A DNA stretch of 64,000 bases from assembly GCF_001976065.1 (NCBI RefSeq), contig NZ_MNAH01000003.1, positions 778,589-842,588 on the forward strand. The letters run 5' to 3'. This document shows positions 51,475 to 60,514 of this stretch, piece after piece. This DNA comes from Pseudomonas putida (lineage in GTDB: Bacteria > Pseudomonadota > Gammaproteobacteria > Pseudomonadales > Pseudomonadaceae). Numbering within the stretch: the stretch's first letter is position 1; each line of letters starts with the position of its first letter. Both the position numbers and the translations under genes were made by a program. The notes below the pieces were generated by a model, which ran no database searches, was not told where the DNA came from, and saw only the letters and a list, made by a program, of their open reading frames with translations.

Positions 51475-51674
51475 CAACAGTTCTCCAGCGAAAAATCCGG
51501 TCGACCAGGAACCTTAAGAGTGCCGCTCCAGACCGGTTCTTACAAGCAAGACGACGAAGGGCCTGTAAACCTTTGGCGTTGAAGCTAGTCTCAACAGTAC
51601 GCCGTACAACGGCTGTCGCCGGCGCCTGCCGGACATTCCCCGCCTGCAATGAGCAGGAGCGCAATGAGGTCATT

Positions 51675-52019
51675 ATGAAAATCCGCGAGCTTGCCAACCA
51701 CTGGGAAGAAAACGCCAAAGGTCGCCTGACCGACACAGGCTATTCGATTCATCTGGACGTGGAGGCTGCCGCACGGCTTGCGGCGATCATCGAGATGTAC
51801 CCCAAGCGGCATCCCGAAGAACTGTTGGGCGAACTGATCGGGGCTGCCCTGGAAGAACTGGAAAAAAGCTTTCCCTATGTGAAAGGTACGACCGTCGTAG
51901 CCACTGACGAAGAAGGCGACCCGCTGTACGAAGACATCGGCCCGACCCCACGTTTTCTCGCCTTGTCCCGTCGTCATCTGCACGATTTGTCGGCCGGGGG
52001 CGACAAACAGAAACACTGA
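51675..52019 (+). CDS. Conserved hypothetical protein (114 aa)
   Basis: The protein begins MKIRELANHWEENAKGRLTD and contains YSIHLDVEAAARLAAIIEMYPKRHPEELLGELIGAALEELE. The strand-helix-helix shape hints at a ribbon-helix-helix-like N-terminal fold, but no DNA-binding role is shown. It has a C-terminal PRFLALSRRHLHDLS. It lies divergent from ppc with 200 bp between. Function unknown. Confidence 0.8.
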   Translation: MKIRELANHWEENAKGRLTDTGYSIHLDVEAAARLAAIIEMYPKRHPEELLGELIGAALEELEKSFPYVKGTTVVATDEEGDPLYEDIGPTPRFLALSRRHLHDLSAGGDKQKH

Positions 52020-52162
52020 TTTTTCCCCCTATCTTCCCTTCTGAAAAACGCTGTTCGCGCCCCCTTCGAGGGGCGTGAACATGCATGCTTATCCCCACAA
52101 TCCTCGGTATAGAGCCCCGCCCACTTCGTCGAAGTTTTTTTCGGTAGCAGGCTAATTTCTCT

Positions 52163-52190
52163 GAACTTTCAAAAAACGCCTCGGGTCAAC
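52163..52190 (+). promoter_or_regulatory. AlgU (sigma E-type) promoter upstream of the DUF4398-OmpA genes
   Basis: The -35 GAACTT at 52163-52168 and -10 TCAAC at 52186-52190 are separated by 17 nt. The -35 is a perfect match to the AlgU consensus GAACTT and the -10 is close to TCNAA. The start point would be near 52196, giving a leader of about 100 nt to the DUF4398 gene. The neighbouring LptF-type gene is known in P. aeruginosa to be under AlgU. Confidence 0.7.
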
Positions 52191-52292
52191 CCAGTAACCA
52201 CGCCTGGGACGGCCGTATCAAAACGCCCCCAAAACGGTAGCTTTCGGCTCCTTGCCCAGGATGGATGTTCACGTTGCTCAGGAGTTAGCCCA

Positions 52293-52700
52293 ATGGAGTT
52301 GAAATCAATGAAAACCCGAACTGGCAAATCCTCTTCCCTGCACGGTCTGAAAATGGCGGCACTGGCGATCGGTGGCAGTCTCGTACTGGCCGGTTGCGCC
52401 GGTAACCCGCCTACCGAGCAATTCGCCGTCACCGAGTCAGCGGTCAACAGCGCCGTCAGCGCCGGCGGTACCGAATTCGCCGCCGTGGAAATGAAAGCTG
52501 CACAGGACAAGCTCAAGCAAGCCGAAATTGCCATGCACGACAAGCAGTACGATCAAGCCAGGACCCTGGCCGAACAGGCTGAGTGGGACGCTCGCGTAGC
52601 CGAGCGCAAAGCCCAGGCGATGAAAGCCGAACAGTCTGTGAAGGACTCTCAGAAAGGGGTTCAGGAACTGCGTCAGGAAAGCCAGCGCACCGTTCAGTAA
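52293..52700 (+). CDS. DUF4398-domain lipoprotein
   Basis: The 135-residue precursor (or 130 from the next ATG at 52308) has a signal peptide and lipobox (SLVLAGC). A helical coiled region with DUF4398-like repeats follows (AVEMKAAQDKLKQAEIAMHDKQYDQARTLAEQAEWDARVAERKA). Probably anchored in the outer membrane and related to envelope stress, given the AlgU-type promoter upstream. It lies 45 nt before the OmpA-like gene and is likely cotranscribed. Confidence 0.86.
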   Translation: MELKSMKTRTGKSSSLHGLKMAALAIGGSLVLAGCAGNPPTEQFAVTESAVNSAVSAGGTEFAAVEMKAAQDKLKQAEIAMHDKQYDQARTLAEQAEWDARVAERKAQAMKAEQSVKDSQKGVQELRQESQRTVQ

Positions 52701-52745
52701 CGGCGCGGCGCGACGTATTTCTTAATCGATTGAAAGGACTAAACC

Positions 52746-53543
52746 ATGAATTGCAAACACATGATGATCCCTGCCCTGCTGGCCGCAAGCGTCGCCCTGG
52801 CTGCGTGCTCCACGCCACCGAACCCTAGCCTTGAACAGGCCCGCACCAATTATTCAGGGCTGCAGGCCAACCCGCAGGCGAGCAAAGTCGCGGCGCTGGA
52901 AACCAAGGAAGCCAGTGATTATCTGGACAAGGCCGATAAAGCCTATCTGGACAAGGAAGATGCGGCCAAGGTCGATCAGTTGGCCTACCTGACCAATCAG
53001 CGCGTCGAAGTGGCGAAACAGACCATCGCTCTGCGTACCGCCGAAGCCAACCTGAAAAATGCTTCCGCGCAACGGGCCCAGGCCCGCCTGGACGCCCGCG
53101 ACCAGCAGATCAAGCAGTTGCAGGACAGCCTCAACGCCAAGCAGACCGATCGCGGCACGCTGGTGACCTTCGGTGATGTGCTGTTCGCCACCGACAAGGC
53201 CGAGCTGAAATCCAATGGTCTGGTGAACATCAACAAATTGGCGCAGTACCTGCGGGACAATCCGGATCGCAAAGTGATTGTCGAGGGCTACACCGACAGC
53301 ACCGGTACCACCTCGCATAACCAGTCACTGTCGGAACGTCGCGCCAGCTCCGTGCGCACGGCGCTGGTGAAGATGGGCGTCGATCCGACCCGCATCGTCG
53401 CCCAGGGCTATGGCAAGGAGTATCCCGTAGCGGATAACACCAGCGTCTCGGGTCGGGCCCAGAACCGTCGGGTGGAAGTGACTATTTCCAATGACAACCA
53501 GCCGGTGATTCCACGTTCGGCGGTGAGTGCCAACACCCAATAA
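52746..53543 (+). CDS. lptF: OmpA-family lipoprotein (LptF-like)
   Basis: The 265-residue precursor has a lipobox (VALAAC). Residues about 30-125 form a DUF4398-like helical region, and an OmpA C-terminal peptidoglycan-binding domain follows (about 135-250: LVTFGDVLFATDKAELK, VEGYTDSTGTTSHNQSLSERRA, RVEVTISN). It links outer membrane to peptidoglycan. Synteny with ppc, the 114-aa gene and the DUF4398 gene matches P. aeruginosa lptF. Function by analogy: outer membrane stability under osmotic and oxidative stress. Confidence 0.85.
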   Translation: MNCKHMMIPALLAASVALAACSTPPNPSLEQARTNYSGLQANPQASKVAALETKEASDYLDKADKAYLDKEDAAKVDQLAYLTNQRVEVAKQTIALRTAEANLKNASAQRAQARLDARDQQIKQLQDSLNAKQTDRGTLVTFGDVLFATDKAELKSNGLVNINKLAQYLRDNPDRKVIVEGYTDSTGTTSHNQSLSERRASSVRTALVKMGVDPTRIVAQGYGKEYPVADNTSVSGRAQNRRVEVTISNDNQPVIPRSAVSANTQ

Positions 53544-53564
53544 TTGGCAATAACGCAAAACCAA

Positions 53565-53608
53565 TGTGGGAGCGAGCAAGTCGAATCGTCGCACCGCCGC
53601 TCCCACAT
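53565..53608. repeat. Short degenerate REP pair after lptF
   Basis: TGTGGGAGCG and its complement CGCTCCCACA flank a shortened core of 24 nt. It is a decayed or partly deleted version of the REP pair seen elsewhere. Confidence 0.65.
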
Positions 53609-53619
53609 TTTATTTGTGT

Positions 53620-53949
53620 TTACTGCTCCAGCTTCTGCGGCGTTTCCTGCCCCATGCAACGCACGGCCTTTTTCTTGTTGTTGATCAACACGCCGGTCAA
53701 TCCTTTCTGCTCGGTATCGAACAATACCAGCACACCATCGATGCACTGCGCCACCTGCGCCGCCGGCTCCAGGGAGACTTTGTAGTCTTCGCCCGGCACG
53801 GTCTTGAGCATGGTGAATTCGTTGAGCAGCAACGCATCCTCTGGCTTGGCGAAGTGCAGGTAGCCGTACCACCACAGGGCGGCGACGGTGCCGAGGATGC
53901 TGCAGATACCGGTGATGATCAGCGGGATGGCGTTGCGTTCTTCACTCAT
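53620..53949 (-). CDS. Small membrane-anchored hypothetical protein
   Basis: The 109-residue protein has one N-terminal membrane helix (IPLIITGICSILGTVAALWWYGYL), then a soluble domain (KTVPGEDYKVSLEPAAQVAQCIDGVLVLFDTEQKGLTGVLINNKKKAVRCM). No family recognised. Its start overlaps the stop of the upstream hydrolase gene by 4 nt (ATGA), so the two are coupled. Function unknown. Confidence 0.75.
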   Translation of the reverse strand: MSEERNAIPLIITGICSILGTVAALWWYGYLHFAKPEDALLLNEFTMLKTVPGEDYKVSLEPAAQVAQCIDGVLVLFDTEQKGLTGVLINNKKKAVRCMGQETPQKLEQ

Positions 53950-54860
53950 TGCGGGCTCTCTGGTGGTTCATTTTCTGAATTCGGTGGCGCCGGGTAATTG
54001 GGGATTTCACCCAGGCGGCGCAGGCCGTTGAAATGCTGCGGGTCATCGAGATAACGCAACATGACCTTGCGCCAGACCGGGTCGGCGAATGTCTGCACAT
54101 GACCGCCACGGGTCAATTGCAGCACCCTTGGCGGCGGCGCAGCTTGATACAGTCGGATCCCGTTGGAAAGAGGCACGAGCGGATCGTCGATGCTGTGGTA
54201 GATCAGTTTCGGCACGCCATTGAGTTGCGCCATGGAGTTGATCGCGCTGTCGCCATCGGGCACCAACCAGGACAGCGGCACCTGGAACGCCCAGAACACC
54301 CATGAATTGCTCAGCGCATAGCGGCCGACGCTACGGTAACTGGCGGGCACGCCATCGAGCACAAGGGCCTTGAGCTGCTTTTGCCGCTCGGGGTGTTGCA
54401 CCAGGTAGTGGACGGCCATCGACCCACCGAGGCTTTGGCCGAGCAGGATCAGTGGCTTGCCCTTGACCTCGGGGGCCTGGTCGAGCCATTTGAACGCGGC
54501 GTCGATGTCCTGGTAGATCGCCGGCAGGCTCGGCTCGCCCTCGGATAAACCATAGCCGCGATAGTCCACCAGCAGTACCTGGTAACCCTCCTTGGGCAAC
54601 CACCAGCTCCCGCCCAGGTGCATGGGCAGGTTGCCGCCGTTGCCGTGCAGGTGCAGGACGGTGCCTTTGACCTCGACCCCCTTTTTCGCCGGCAGCCACC
54701 AGGCGTTCAGCTTGAGACCGTCGGCGGTGGTCAGGGTGACCTCGCGGTATTCGAGCTTGGCTTTTTCCGGGGTGAACAGCTGGCCGGGTTCGGGGTAGAA
54801 CAGCAAGGAACTGCAACCGCTGAGGACCAGGAGAAGGCAGAAGATGCCGAGGATTCTCAT
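53946..54860 (-). CDS. Alpha/beta hydrolase lipoprotein
   Basis: The 304-residue precursor has a lipobox (LVLSGC). An alpha/beta hydrolase domain follows with oxyanion region HLHGNGGNLPMHLGG, nucleophile elbow GQSLG (LILLGQSLGGSMAVHYL), and acid and His near IDDPLVP and GGHVQTF. Family members are BEM46-like esterases or peptidases; substrate unknown. It is probably held in the outer membrane. Confidence 0.85.
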   Translation of the reverse strand: MRILGIFCLLLVLSGCSSLLFYPEPGQLFTPEKAKLEYREVTLTTADGLKLNAWWLPAKKGVEVKGTVLHLHGNGGNLPMHLGGSWWLPKEGYQVLLVDYRGYGLSEGEPSLPAIYQDIDAAFKWLDQAPEVKGKPLILLGQSLGGSMAVHYLVQHPERQKQLKALVLDGVPASYRSVGRYALSNSWVFWAFQVPLSWLVPDGDSAINSMAQLNGVPKLIYHSIDDPLVPLSNGIRLYQAAPPPRVLQLTRGGHVQTFADPVWRKVMLRYLDDPQHFNGLRRLGEIPNYPAPPNSENEPPESPQ

Positions 54861-54896
54861 CCGTTGAAACCTCGCGATATATGTGAATATCTGACC

Positions 54897-54985
54897 CTGC
54901 AGGAGCTGGCTTGCCAGCGAACGCCGTAACGCGGTTTACCTGCCGCACCGCGTTATCGTTCTTCGCTGGCAAGCCAGCTCCTACA
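54897..54985. repeat. REP pair of a second type (GGAGCTGGCTTGCCAGCGA)
   Basis: Inverted units CTGCAGGAGCTGGCTTGCCA and TGGCAAGCCAGCTCCTACAG across an 89-nt palindrome, with a half-site TAACGCGG / CCGCGTTA in the middle. Located between the QEGLA gene and the hydrolase gene. Confidence 0.8.
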
Positions 54986-54998
54986 GAAGGTGTCGTGA

Positions 54999-56276
54999 TT
55001 ACAGGATATTGGAGTAATCCGCCTCGATCCGGTCCAGGCTCAGGTGGTTGAGGAAGTTGGAGAAGCACATCCACGCCGACAACGCGTTCATGTCGCGAAA
55101 CTGTTCCGGCAGGTACTTGGGCGGCACCACCAGCCCCTCGTCCACCAACAGGCGCAAGGTGCGCATGTCTTCCAGGGTGGTCTTGCCACAGAACAGCAGC
55201 GGTATCTGCTCCAGCTTGCCTTTGCGCACCGCCAGCTGAATGTAGTTGTAAATCATGATAAAGCCCTTGAGGTAGGACAAGTCTTTGGTAAAGGGCAGAC
55301 CTGTCGGCACCGAGCCGCGGAAAACGCGACTGGCGTTGCTGTAGCTCTCGGGCATTTCGAAACCCTGTTCGCGGAAGAACTCGAACACCTGCAGGAAGTC
55401 GGCGCCCTCCTCCACCATGTGAATCGCCCGCGTGCGGTTGGTCAGTTTGCGCAGGCGACTCGGGTACGAGGCGAAGGTGATGATTTCCATCAGGATCGCC
55501 AGGCCTTCCTGGGTCACCGTTGACGAGGGTGGACCTTTGGCCAGGAAGGTGCAGATCGGCTGGTTCAGGCCGTTGAGGGTGGTGCCGACGTGCACCAGCC
55601 CTTCGTGGACTTCCAGGGCGCGCACATCGCGCTGGTTGAACATCGCATCGGAGCGGATCTTGATGTAGTCGGCGCCGGCTGCCGCATCGGCGACGATCCC
55701 GTCGGACTCGAACACCCGGATGGTTTCCTCTGCCTCGCCAAACACCTTGTTCAAGCGATGCTGCAACAGGTCGACGGCATCCTTGGCCGTCAGCGTCTTC
55801 GGTTCATCTTTCAGATCGCCACGACCGTCGATGTTGTTCAGGTATTCGGACAGCATCATGCCCAGGTCGGACAGCGTCGGGTCGCCAGCGTGGAACGCAT
55901 CGGACGCAGCGCCGTACAACTCCTGGGAAATCAGGCCGAAATCCTCGGTGCCGCGCGCTTCGAGCATGCGCACCACCATGCGGTATTCCTTGCACATGCG
56001 GCGCATGATCTGCCCGACCGGGTTGAACTGGCCAAGCTGGCGGGTGATGTCGCGCTCGATGTTCTGGAATTCCAGCTTCACCTTGCTGGAATCGAAGGCC
56101 AACGGACGGTTGAGGTAGTAGTCGCGGTCCACCGCCGGCATCTCCTTGCCCTTGGCCTTGAGGAAGCCCTTGCGGATGCTGTCGTCCCATTTGACCGCAT
56201 CGAGGACGCGAATCGGCGTCTGCGCCAGCACAATGCGATCGGACAAAATGCGTATCGACTGCTGGTAATCGTCCAC
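54999..56276 (-). CDS. QEGLA-motif protein (DUF1704, flavohaemoglobin expression-modulating type)
   Basis: The 425-residue protein is annotated in databases for its QEGLA motif, here TVTQEGLAILMEIITF, with the preceding HEGLVHVGTTLNGL. The His and Glu resemble a metallopeptidase-like pattern, but a catalytic role is not shown. The family name comes from an effect on flavohaemoglobin expression in other bacteria. It starts 32 nt downstream of the lipoprotein gene and probably shares its transcript. Confidence 0.85.
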   Translation of the reverse strand: MDDYQQSIRILSDRIVLAQTPIRVLDAVKWDDSIRKGFLKAKGKEMPAVDRDYYLNRPLAFDSSKVKLEFQNIERDITRQLGQFNPVGQIMRRMCKEYRMVVRMLEARGTEDFGLISQELYGAASDAFHAGDPTLSDLGMMLSEYLNNIDGRGDLKDEPKTLTAKDAVDLLQHRLNKVFGEAEETIRVFESDGIVADAAAGADYIKIRSDAMFNQRDVRALEVHEGLVHVGTTLNGLNQPICTFLAKGPPSSTVTQEGLAILMEIITFASYPSRLRKLTNRTRAIHMVEEGADFLQVFEFFREQGFEMPESYSNASRVFRGSVPTGLPFTKDLSYLKGFIMIYNYIQLAVRKGKLEQIPLLFCGKTTLEDMRTLRLLVDEGLVVPPKYLPEQFRDMNALSAWMCFSNFLNHLSLDRIEADYSNIL

Positions 56277-56308
56277 CCGAAACTCCTGTAGAAATCTGCT
56301 GTGCTGGG

Positions 56309-56863
56309 TTACTTGGCTTTGACCTGGCGCTGGTAACGCACCACTTCGACGAACACATCGGAATTGGCCGGGTCGTCGAGGTAGGCGGACACTTGGTCCA
56401 CGGGGCTGTTGATCAACACGCCATCGCCGTCGTCGGTCTGGAAGCTCTCGCCGCTCAAGGCCTTCTGTCCCAGAGCCTGGTTGATCTGTTCAAGGTCGAG
56501 GTTATACACCACCAGTTCATGCTGGTCGGTGAGTTCAAACCCGCCGATGGTGAAATGCCCGCCGAACTTCGCCGGCACTTTCGCCGATAGATACCAGCGG
56601 CTGCCGTGGCGTGACACGGTGAAAGGATAGGCTTCGCGCTCCTTTGGTTTGGCCTTGAAGTAACTCACGGCCTGATAGCGATTGTTGCCGATGCGCGTCA
56701 GCTCCAGGTTGACCGGCTCACCCCAGGCATTGGTGCTGGTCCATTTGCCAAGCAAGCCCTTGGGCACAGGCTCGCGCGTAGGCAGCGGCTCCTTGAAGGT
56801 CACCAGGCAGCCACTGAGCAACAGGAACGACAAGGCGACCACTACGACGCGCCAGACTCTCAT
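56309..56863 (-). CDS. Putative lipoprotein
   Basis: The 184-residue precursor has a lipobox (FLLLSGC) and a beta-rich body (LLGKWTSTNAWGEPVNLELTRIGNNRYQAVSYFKA, TIGGFELTDQHELVVYNLD). No recognised domain. It is next to the QEGLA gene, as in P. aeruginosa as far as I recall. Function unknown. Confidence 0.78.
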   Translation of the reverse strand: MRVWRVVVVALSFLLLSGCLVTFKEPLPTREPVPKGLLGKWTSTNAWGEPVNLELTRIGNNRYQAVSYFKAKPKEREAYPFTVSRHGSRWYLSAKVPAKFGGHFTIGGFELTDQHELVVYNLDLEQINQALGQKALSGESFQTDDGDGVLINSPVDQVSAYLDDPANSDVFVEVVRYQRQVKAK

Positions 56864-56897
56864 TCAACACTCCCTTTTGGAACGCACGCCTACCTAA

Positions 56898-56987
56898 TGT
56901 GGGAGCGGGCTTGCTCGCGAATGCGCAGTTTCAGTCGACATAGACGTTGAATGTGCAACCGCATTCGCGAGCAAGCCCGCTCCCACA
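56898..56987. repeat. REP pair between lipoprotein gene and tetR gene
   Basis: Inverted units TGTGGGAGCGGGCTTGCTCG and complement, 90 nt long. Confidence 0.9.
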
Positions 56988-56992
56988 AGGGA

Positions 56993-57709
56993 TTAAACCG
57001 ACGCCAGCACTAAATGCATGTAACGCGTCAGGATACCGAGCATTTCCTCTTCGGCGACCGGTTCGGCGTCGTTGAGCAGGCCCTGATATTCCATCCGTCC
57101 GATTATCGCCGTCAACACTTTGGCATCCTGTTGCGGTTCGCGGGAGCCCAGCACCTGGAAAAGCTGGCAGGAACCCTGCAGCAGGATCTGTTGATGGGAG
57201 CGCACCAACTCGGCCAGGCGCGGGTTCAACAGCGCTTCCTGGCGGAACGCCTGCTCGGCCATCAAATGCTCACGACGGGTCACCAACTGCCGATGAACAT
57301 ACTCTGTCATCAACCGTGCAATATCGTCCGCCAGCTTTGAACGCGCCTGTGGACTGCCGTCGCCGCTGGCGATCATATCGCGCAGCAGGCCCTCGTTGTT
57401 CACCCACAGCTTGGCCATGTAGGCCGCGCTGCGCTCCACGTATTGGGCGAAGGTATCGGTGAGCAGGTCATCGATATCCTTGAAGTAGTAAGTGGTCGCC
57501 GATAACGGCACTTGAGCCTCGGCAGCCACTGCACGATGGCGCACGGCCCGTACGCCATCACGCACGACGATGCGCATCGCGGCATCGAGAATGTCCTGTC
57601 GACGCTGCTCGCTGCCCTGTCGGCTGGCCTTGCGGCCCTGGTACTGAACACTTTCAGCGACCGCAGTGGCGATACCCGCTGCACCTTCTTGAGCTATTGC
57701 AGAGTTCAC
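56993..57709 (-). CDS. TetR-family transcriptional regulator
   Basis: The 238-residue protein has a TetR HTH in residues about 35-82 (RRQDILDAAMRIVVRDGVRAVRHRAVAAEAQVPLSATTYYFKDIDDLL) and an all-helical ligand domain. It lies upstream of the lipoprotein gene, in the same direction, and downstream of lysS beyond a terminator. Effector and targets unknown. Confidence 0.87.
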   Translation of the reverse strand: MNSAIAQEGAAGIATAVAESVQYQGRKASRQGSEQRRQDILDAAMRIVVRDGVRAVRHRAVAAEAQVPLSATTYYFKDIDDLLTDTFAQYVERSAAYMAKLWVNNEGLLRDMIASGDGSPQARSKLADDIARLMTEYVHRQLVTRREHLMAEQAFRQEALLNPRLAELVRSHQQILLQGSCQLFQVLGSREPQQDAKVLTAIIGRMEYQGLLNDAEPVAEEEMLGILTRYMHLVLASV

Positions 57710-57770
57710 GACAGGTATTCCTCTCTACTTCAAAAGTAACTATTTGATACGTTTGTACCAGACAGGCAAT

Positions 57771-57799
57771 AAAAAGCCGCCTATTTCAGGCGGCTTTTT
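57771..57799. terminator. Terminator after lysS
   Basis: A perfect 12-bp stem (AAAAAGCCGCCT / AGGCGGCTTTTT) with a 5-nt loop, 12 nt after the lysS stop. The A/T ends make it work in both directions. Confidence 0.85.
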
Positions 57800-57810
57800 A
57801 ATTGAAACAC

Positions 57811-59313
57811 TTACGCTTGCGGCCGCATGTGCGGGAACAGGATCACGTCGCGGATCGACGGGGAGTTGGTCAGCAGCATCACCAGGCGGTCGATGCCGAT
57901 GCCTTCGCCCGCCGTCGGCGGCATGCCGTACTCCAGCGCGCGAACGAAGTCGGCGTCGTAATGCATGGCTTCGTCGTCGCCCGCGTCCTTGTCGGCCACC
58001 TGGGCCATGAAACGCTCGGCCTGGTCTTCCGCGTCGTTCAACTCGGAGTAGGCGTTGGCGATTTCACGACCACCGATGAACAGCTCGAAGCGGTCGGTGA
58101 CGTTCGGGTTCTCGTCGTTGCGACGGGCCAGCGGCGATACTTCGAACGGATACTGGGTGATGAAGTGTGGCTGCTCCAGTTTGTGCTCGACCAGCTCTTC
58201 GAAAATCATCACCTGCAGTTTGCCCAGGCCTTCGAAGCCCAGCACCTTGGCGCCGGCCTTCTTGGCGATAGCGCGTGCCTTGTCGATGTCGTTCAGGTCG
58301 TCGGCGGTCAGCTCAGGGTTGTACTTGAGGATCGAGTCGAAGACCGACAGGCGCACGAACGGTTCGCCGAAGTGGAACACCTTGTCGCCGTACGGTACGT
58401 CGGTGCTGCCCAGGACCAGCTGTGCCAGTTCACGGAACAGTTCTTCGGTCAGGTCCATGTTGTCTTCGTAGTCGGCGTAGGCCTGGTAGAACTCCAACAT
58501 GGTGAATTCAGGGTTGTGACGAGTCGACACACCTTCGTTACGGAAGTTGCGGTTGATCTCGAACACTTTCTCGAAACCGCCAACTACCAAGCGCTTGAGG
58601 TACAGCTCTGGCGCGATACGCAGGAACATTTCCATGTCCAGCGCATTGTGGTGGGTTTCGAACGGCTTGGCTGCCGCGCCGCCCGGAATGGTCTGCAGCA
58701 TCGGCGTTTCCACTTCAAGGAAGTCACGCTTCATCAGGAAGCTGCGGATGTGGGCGATGACTTGCGAACGCACGCGGAACGTCTGGCGCACGTCTTCGTT
58801 GACGATCAGGTCAACGTAACGCTGGCGATAGCGCTGCTCGGTGTCGGTCAGGCCGTGGTGCTTGTCCGGCAGCGGGCGCAGGGACTTGGTCAGCAGGCGC
58901 ACGTTGGTCATTTCAACGTACAGGTCGCCCTTGCCGGAACGGGCCAGGGTGCCTTCGGCTGCGATGATGTCGCCCATGTCCCAGGTTTTCACCGCGGCCA
59001 GGGTGTCTTCGGACAGGGTCTTGCGGTTGACGTAGACCTGGATGCGACCGGTCATGTCCTGGATCACCATGAACGAGCCACGGTTGAGCATGATGCGACC
59101 GGCAACCTTGACCGGGATTGCAGCCTCTGCCAGCTCTTCCTTGGTCTTGTCCGCGTACTGTTTCTGCAAGTCATTGCAGTAGTTTTCGCGGCGGAAGTCG
59201 TTCGGGAAGGCATTGCCCTTGGCGCGCTCGGCAGCAAGCTTTTCCTTGCGCAGGGCGATCAGGGAGTTTTCTTCCTGTTGCAGGGCTTGCGGGTCGAGTT
59301 CTAGGTCGCTCAT
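57811..59313 (-). CDS. lysS: Lysyl-tRNA synthetase, class II
   Basis: Charges tRNA-Lys. The 500-residue enzyme has the OB-fold anticodon-binding domain (about 65-170), class II motif 2 ([20 protein letters not shown]) and motif 3 ([14 protein letters not shown]). Length is that of the bacterial class II enzyme. Downstream of prfB in the common prfB-lysS order. Confidence 0.97.
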   Translation of the reverse strand: MSDLELDPQALQQEENSLIALRKEKLAAERAKGNAFPNDFRRENYCNDLQKQYADKTKEELAEAAIPVKVAGRIMLNRGSFMVIQDMTGRIQVYVNRKTLSEDTLAAVKTWDMGDIIAAEGTLARSGKGDLYVEMTNVRLLTKSLRPLPDKHHGLTDTEQRYRQRYVDLIVNEDVRQTFRVRSQVIAHIRSFLMKRDFLEVETPMLQTIPGGAAAKPFETHHNALDMEMFLRIAPELYLKRLVVGGFEKVFEINRNFRNEGVSTRHNPEFTMLEFYQAYADYEDNMDLTEELFRELAQLVLGSTDVPYGDKVFHFGEPFVRLSVFDSILKYNPELTADDLNDIDKARAIAKKAGAKVLGFEGLGKLQVMIFEELVEHKLEQPHFITQYPFEVSPLARRNDENPNVTDRFELFIGGREIANAYSELNDAEDQAERFMAQVADKDAGDDEAMHYDADFVRALEYGMPPTAGEGIGIDRLVMLLTNSPSIRDVILFPHMRPQA

Positions 59314-59340
59314 GTCTTTAAATATTCCATCACGGGTTCG

Positions 59341-59390
59341 TTGCCCCCGGCCTGCGGCCGGGGATCGCCAGCAAGCCGGCTCCTACAAGG
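59341..59390. repeat. Single REP-like unit between lysS and prfB
   Basis: A palindrome CCCCCGGCCTGCGGCCGGGG followed by GCCAGCAAGCCGGCTCCTAC, one copy of the second REP class without its inverted partner. Confidence 0.5.
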
Positions 59391-59418
59391 GATCGAGACC
59401 GATCCCGTATTGCATGTC

Positions 59419-60514
59419 TTACAGCCCTGATTTCAGGCTGGCTTCCAGGTATTCGTCGATATCGCCGTCGAGTACCTTGTCGCAGTCGCTGCGTTCGATG
59501 TTGGTCCGCAGGTCCTTGATGCGCGAGGCATCGAGAACGTACGAACGGATCTGGTGACCCCAGCCGATGTCCGACTTGGTGTCTTCCAGAGCCTGCGACG
59601 CGGCGTTGCGTTTCTGCATTTCCTGCTCGTACAACTTGGCCCGCAGCATTTTCATGGCGGTGTCCTTGTTGGCGTGCTGGGAGCGTTCGTTCTGGCAGCT
59701 GACCACGGTGTTGGTCGGTACGTGGGTGATACGTACGGCCGAGTCGGTGGTGTTTACGTGCTGACCACCGGCACCGGAGGAACGATAGGTGTCGATCCGC
59801 AGGTCTGCCGGGTTGATCTCGATTTCCACCTTGTCATCGATCTCGGGTGAAACGAACACCGCGGAGAAAGAGGTATGGCGACGGTTGCCGGAGTCGAACG
59901 GGCTTTTACGCACCAGGCGGTGCACGCCGATTTCGGTACGCAGCCAGCCAAAGGCGTATTCACCCTTGATGTGCACGGTGGCGCCCTTGATCCCGGCGAC
60001 TTCACCGGCCGACAGCTCCATGATGGTCGCGTCGAAACCGCGTTTATCGGCCCAGCGCAGGTACATGCGCAGCAGAATGTTGGCCCAGTCCTGGGCTTCG
60101 GTGCCGCCGGAACCGGCCTGGATGTCCAGGTAAGCGTTGTTCGGGTCCATTTCGTGGCTGAACATGCGTCGGAATTCCAGCTTGGCCAGGCTTTCTTCGA
60201 GACGGGCCAGCTCGGCGACGACATCGCCCACTGCGCCTTCGTCGTTTTCTTCGACGGCCATGTCCAGCAGGTCGCGGCAATCGGCCAGACCCGTGTTCAA
60301 TTCGTCCAGGGTATCGACGATCTGCGCCAGCGCAGAACGCTCGCGGCCCAGCTCCTGGGCGTACTCAGGCTTGTTCCAGACACTCGGATCTTCAAGCTCG
60401 CGATTGACCTCGGTCAGACGCTCATGCTTTTGATCGTAGTCAAAGATACCCCCGAATGGTTTCGGAGCGCTCGGACAGGTCCTTGATGGTGTTAAGGATC
60501 GGGTTGATTTCCAT
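59419..60514 (-). CDS. prfB: Peptide chain release factor 2, with programmed +1 frameshift
   Basis: Ends translation at UGA and UAA. A 24-codon leader frame from ATG 60514 ends at an in-frame TGA (60442-60440) in the context CGG GGG TAT CTT TGA C, the standard RF2 slip site with a Shine-Dalgarno-like GGGGG just before. A +1 slip on CTT continues into the long frame (60441-59419), giving 364 residues, the normal RF2 size. It has the anticodon-like SPF tripeptide (RKSPFDSGN) and GGQ motif ([12 protein letters not shown]). Autoregulated: low RF2 allows the slip. Confidence 0.96.

Noticed and set aside
57802..59304. 500-codon plus-strand frame opposite lysS
   Set aside because: Antisense shadow; the lysS frame has all class II motifs.
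59419..60300. prfB as a 294-residue protein starting at 60300
   Set aside because: Conserved RF2 N-terminal sequence continues upstream to the frameshift site, so this would truncate it by about 70 residues.
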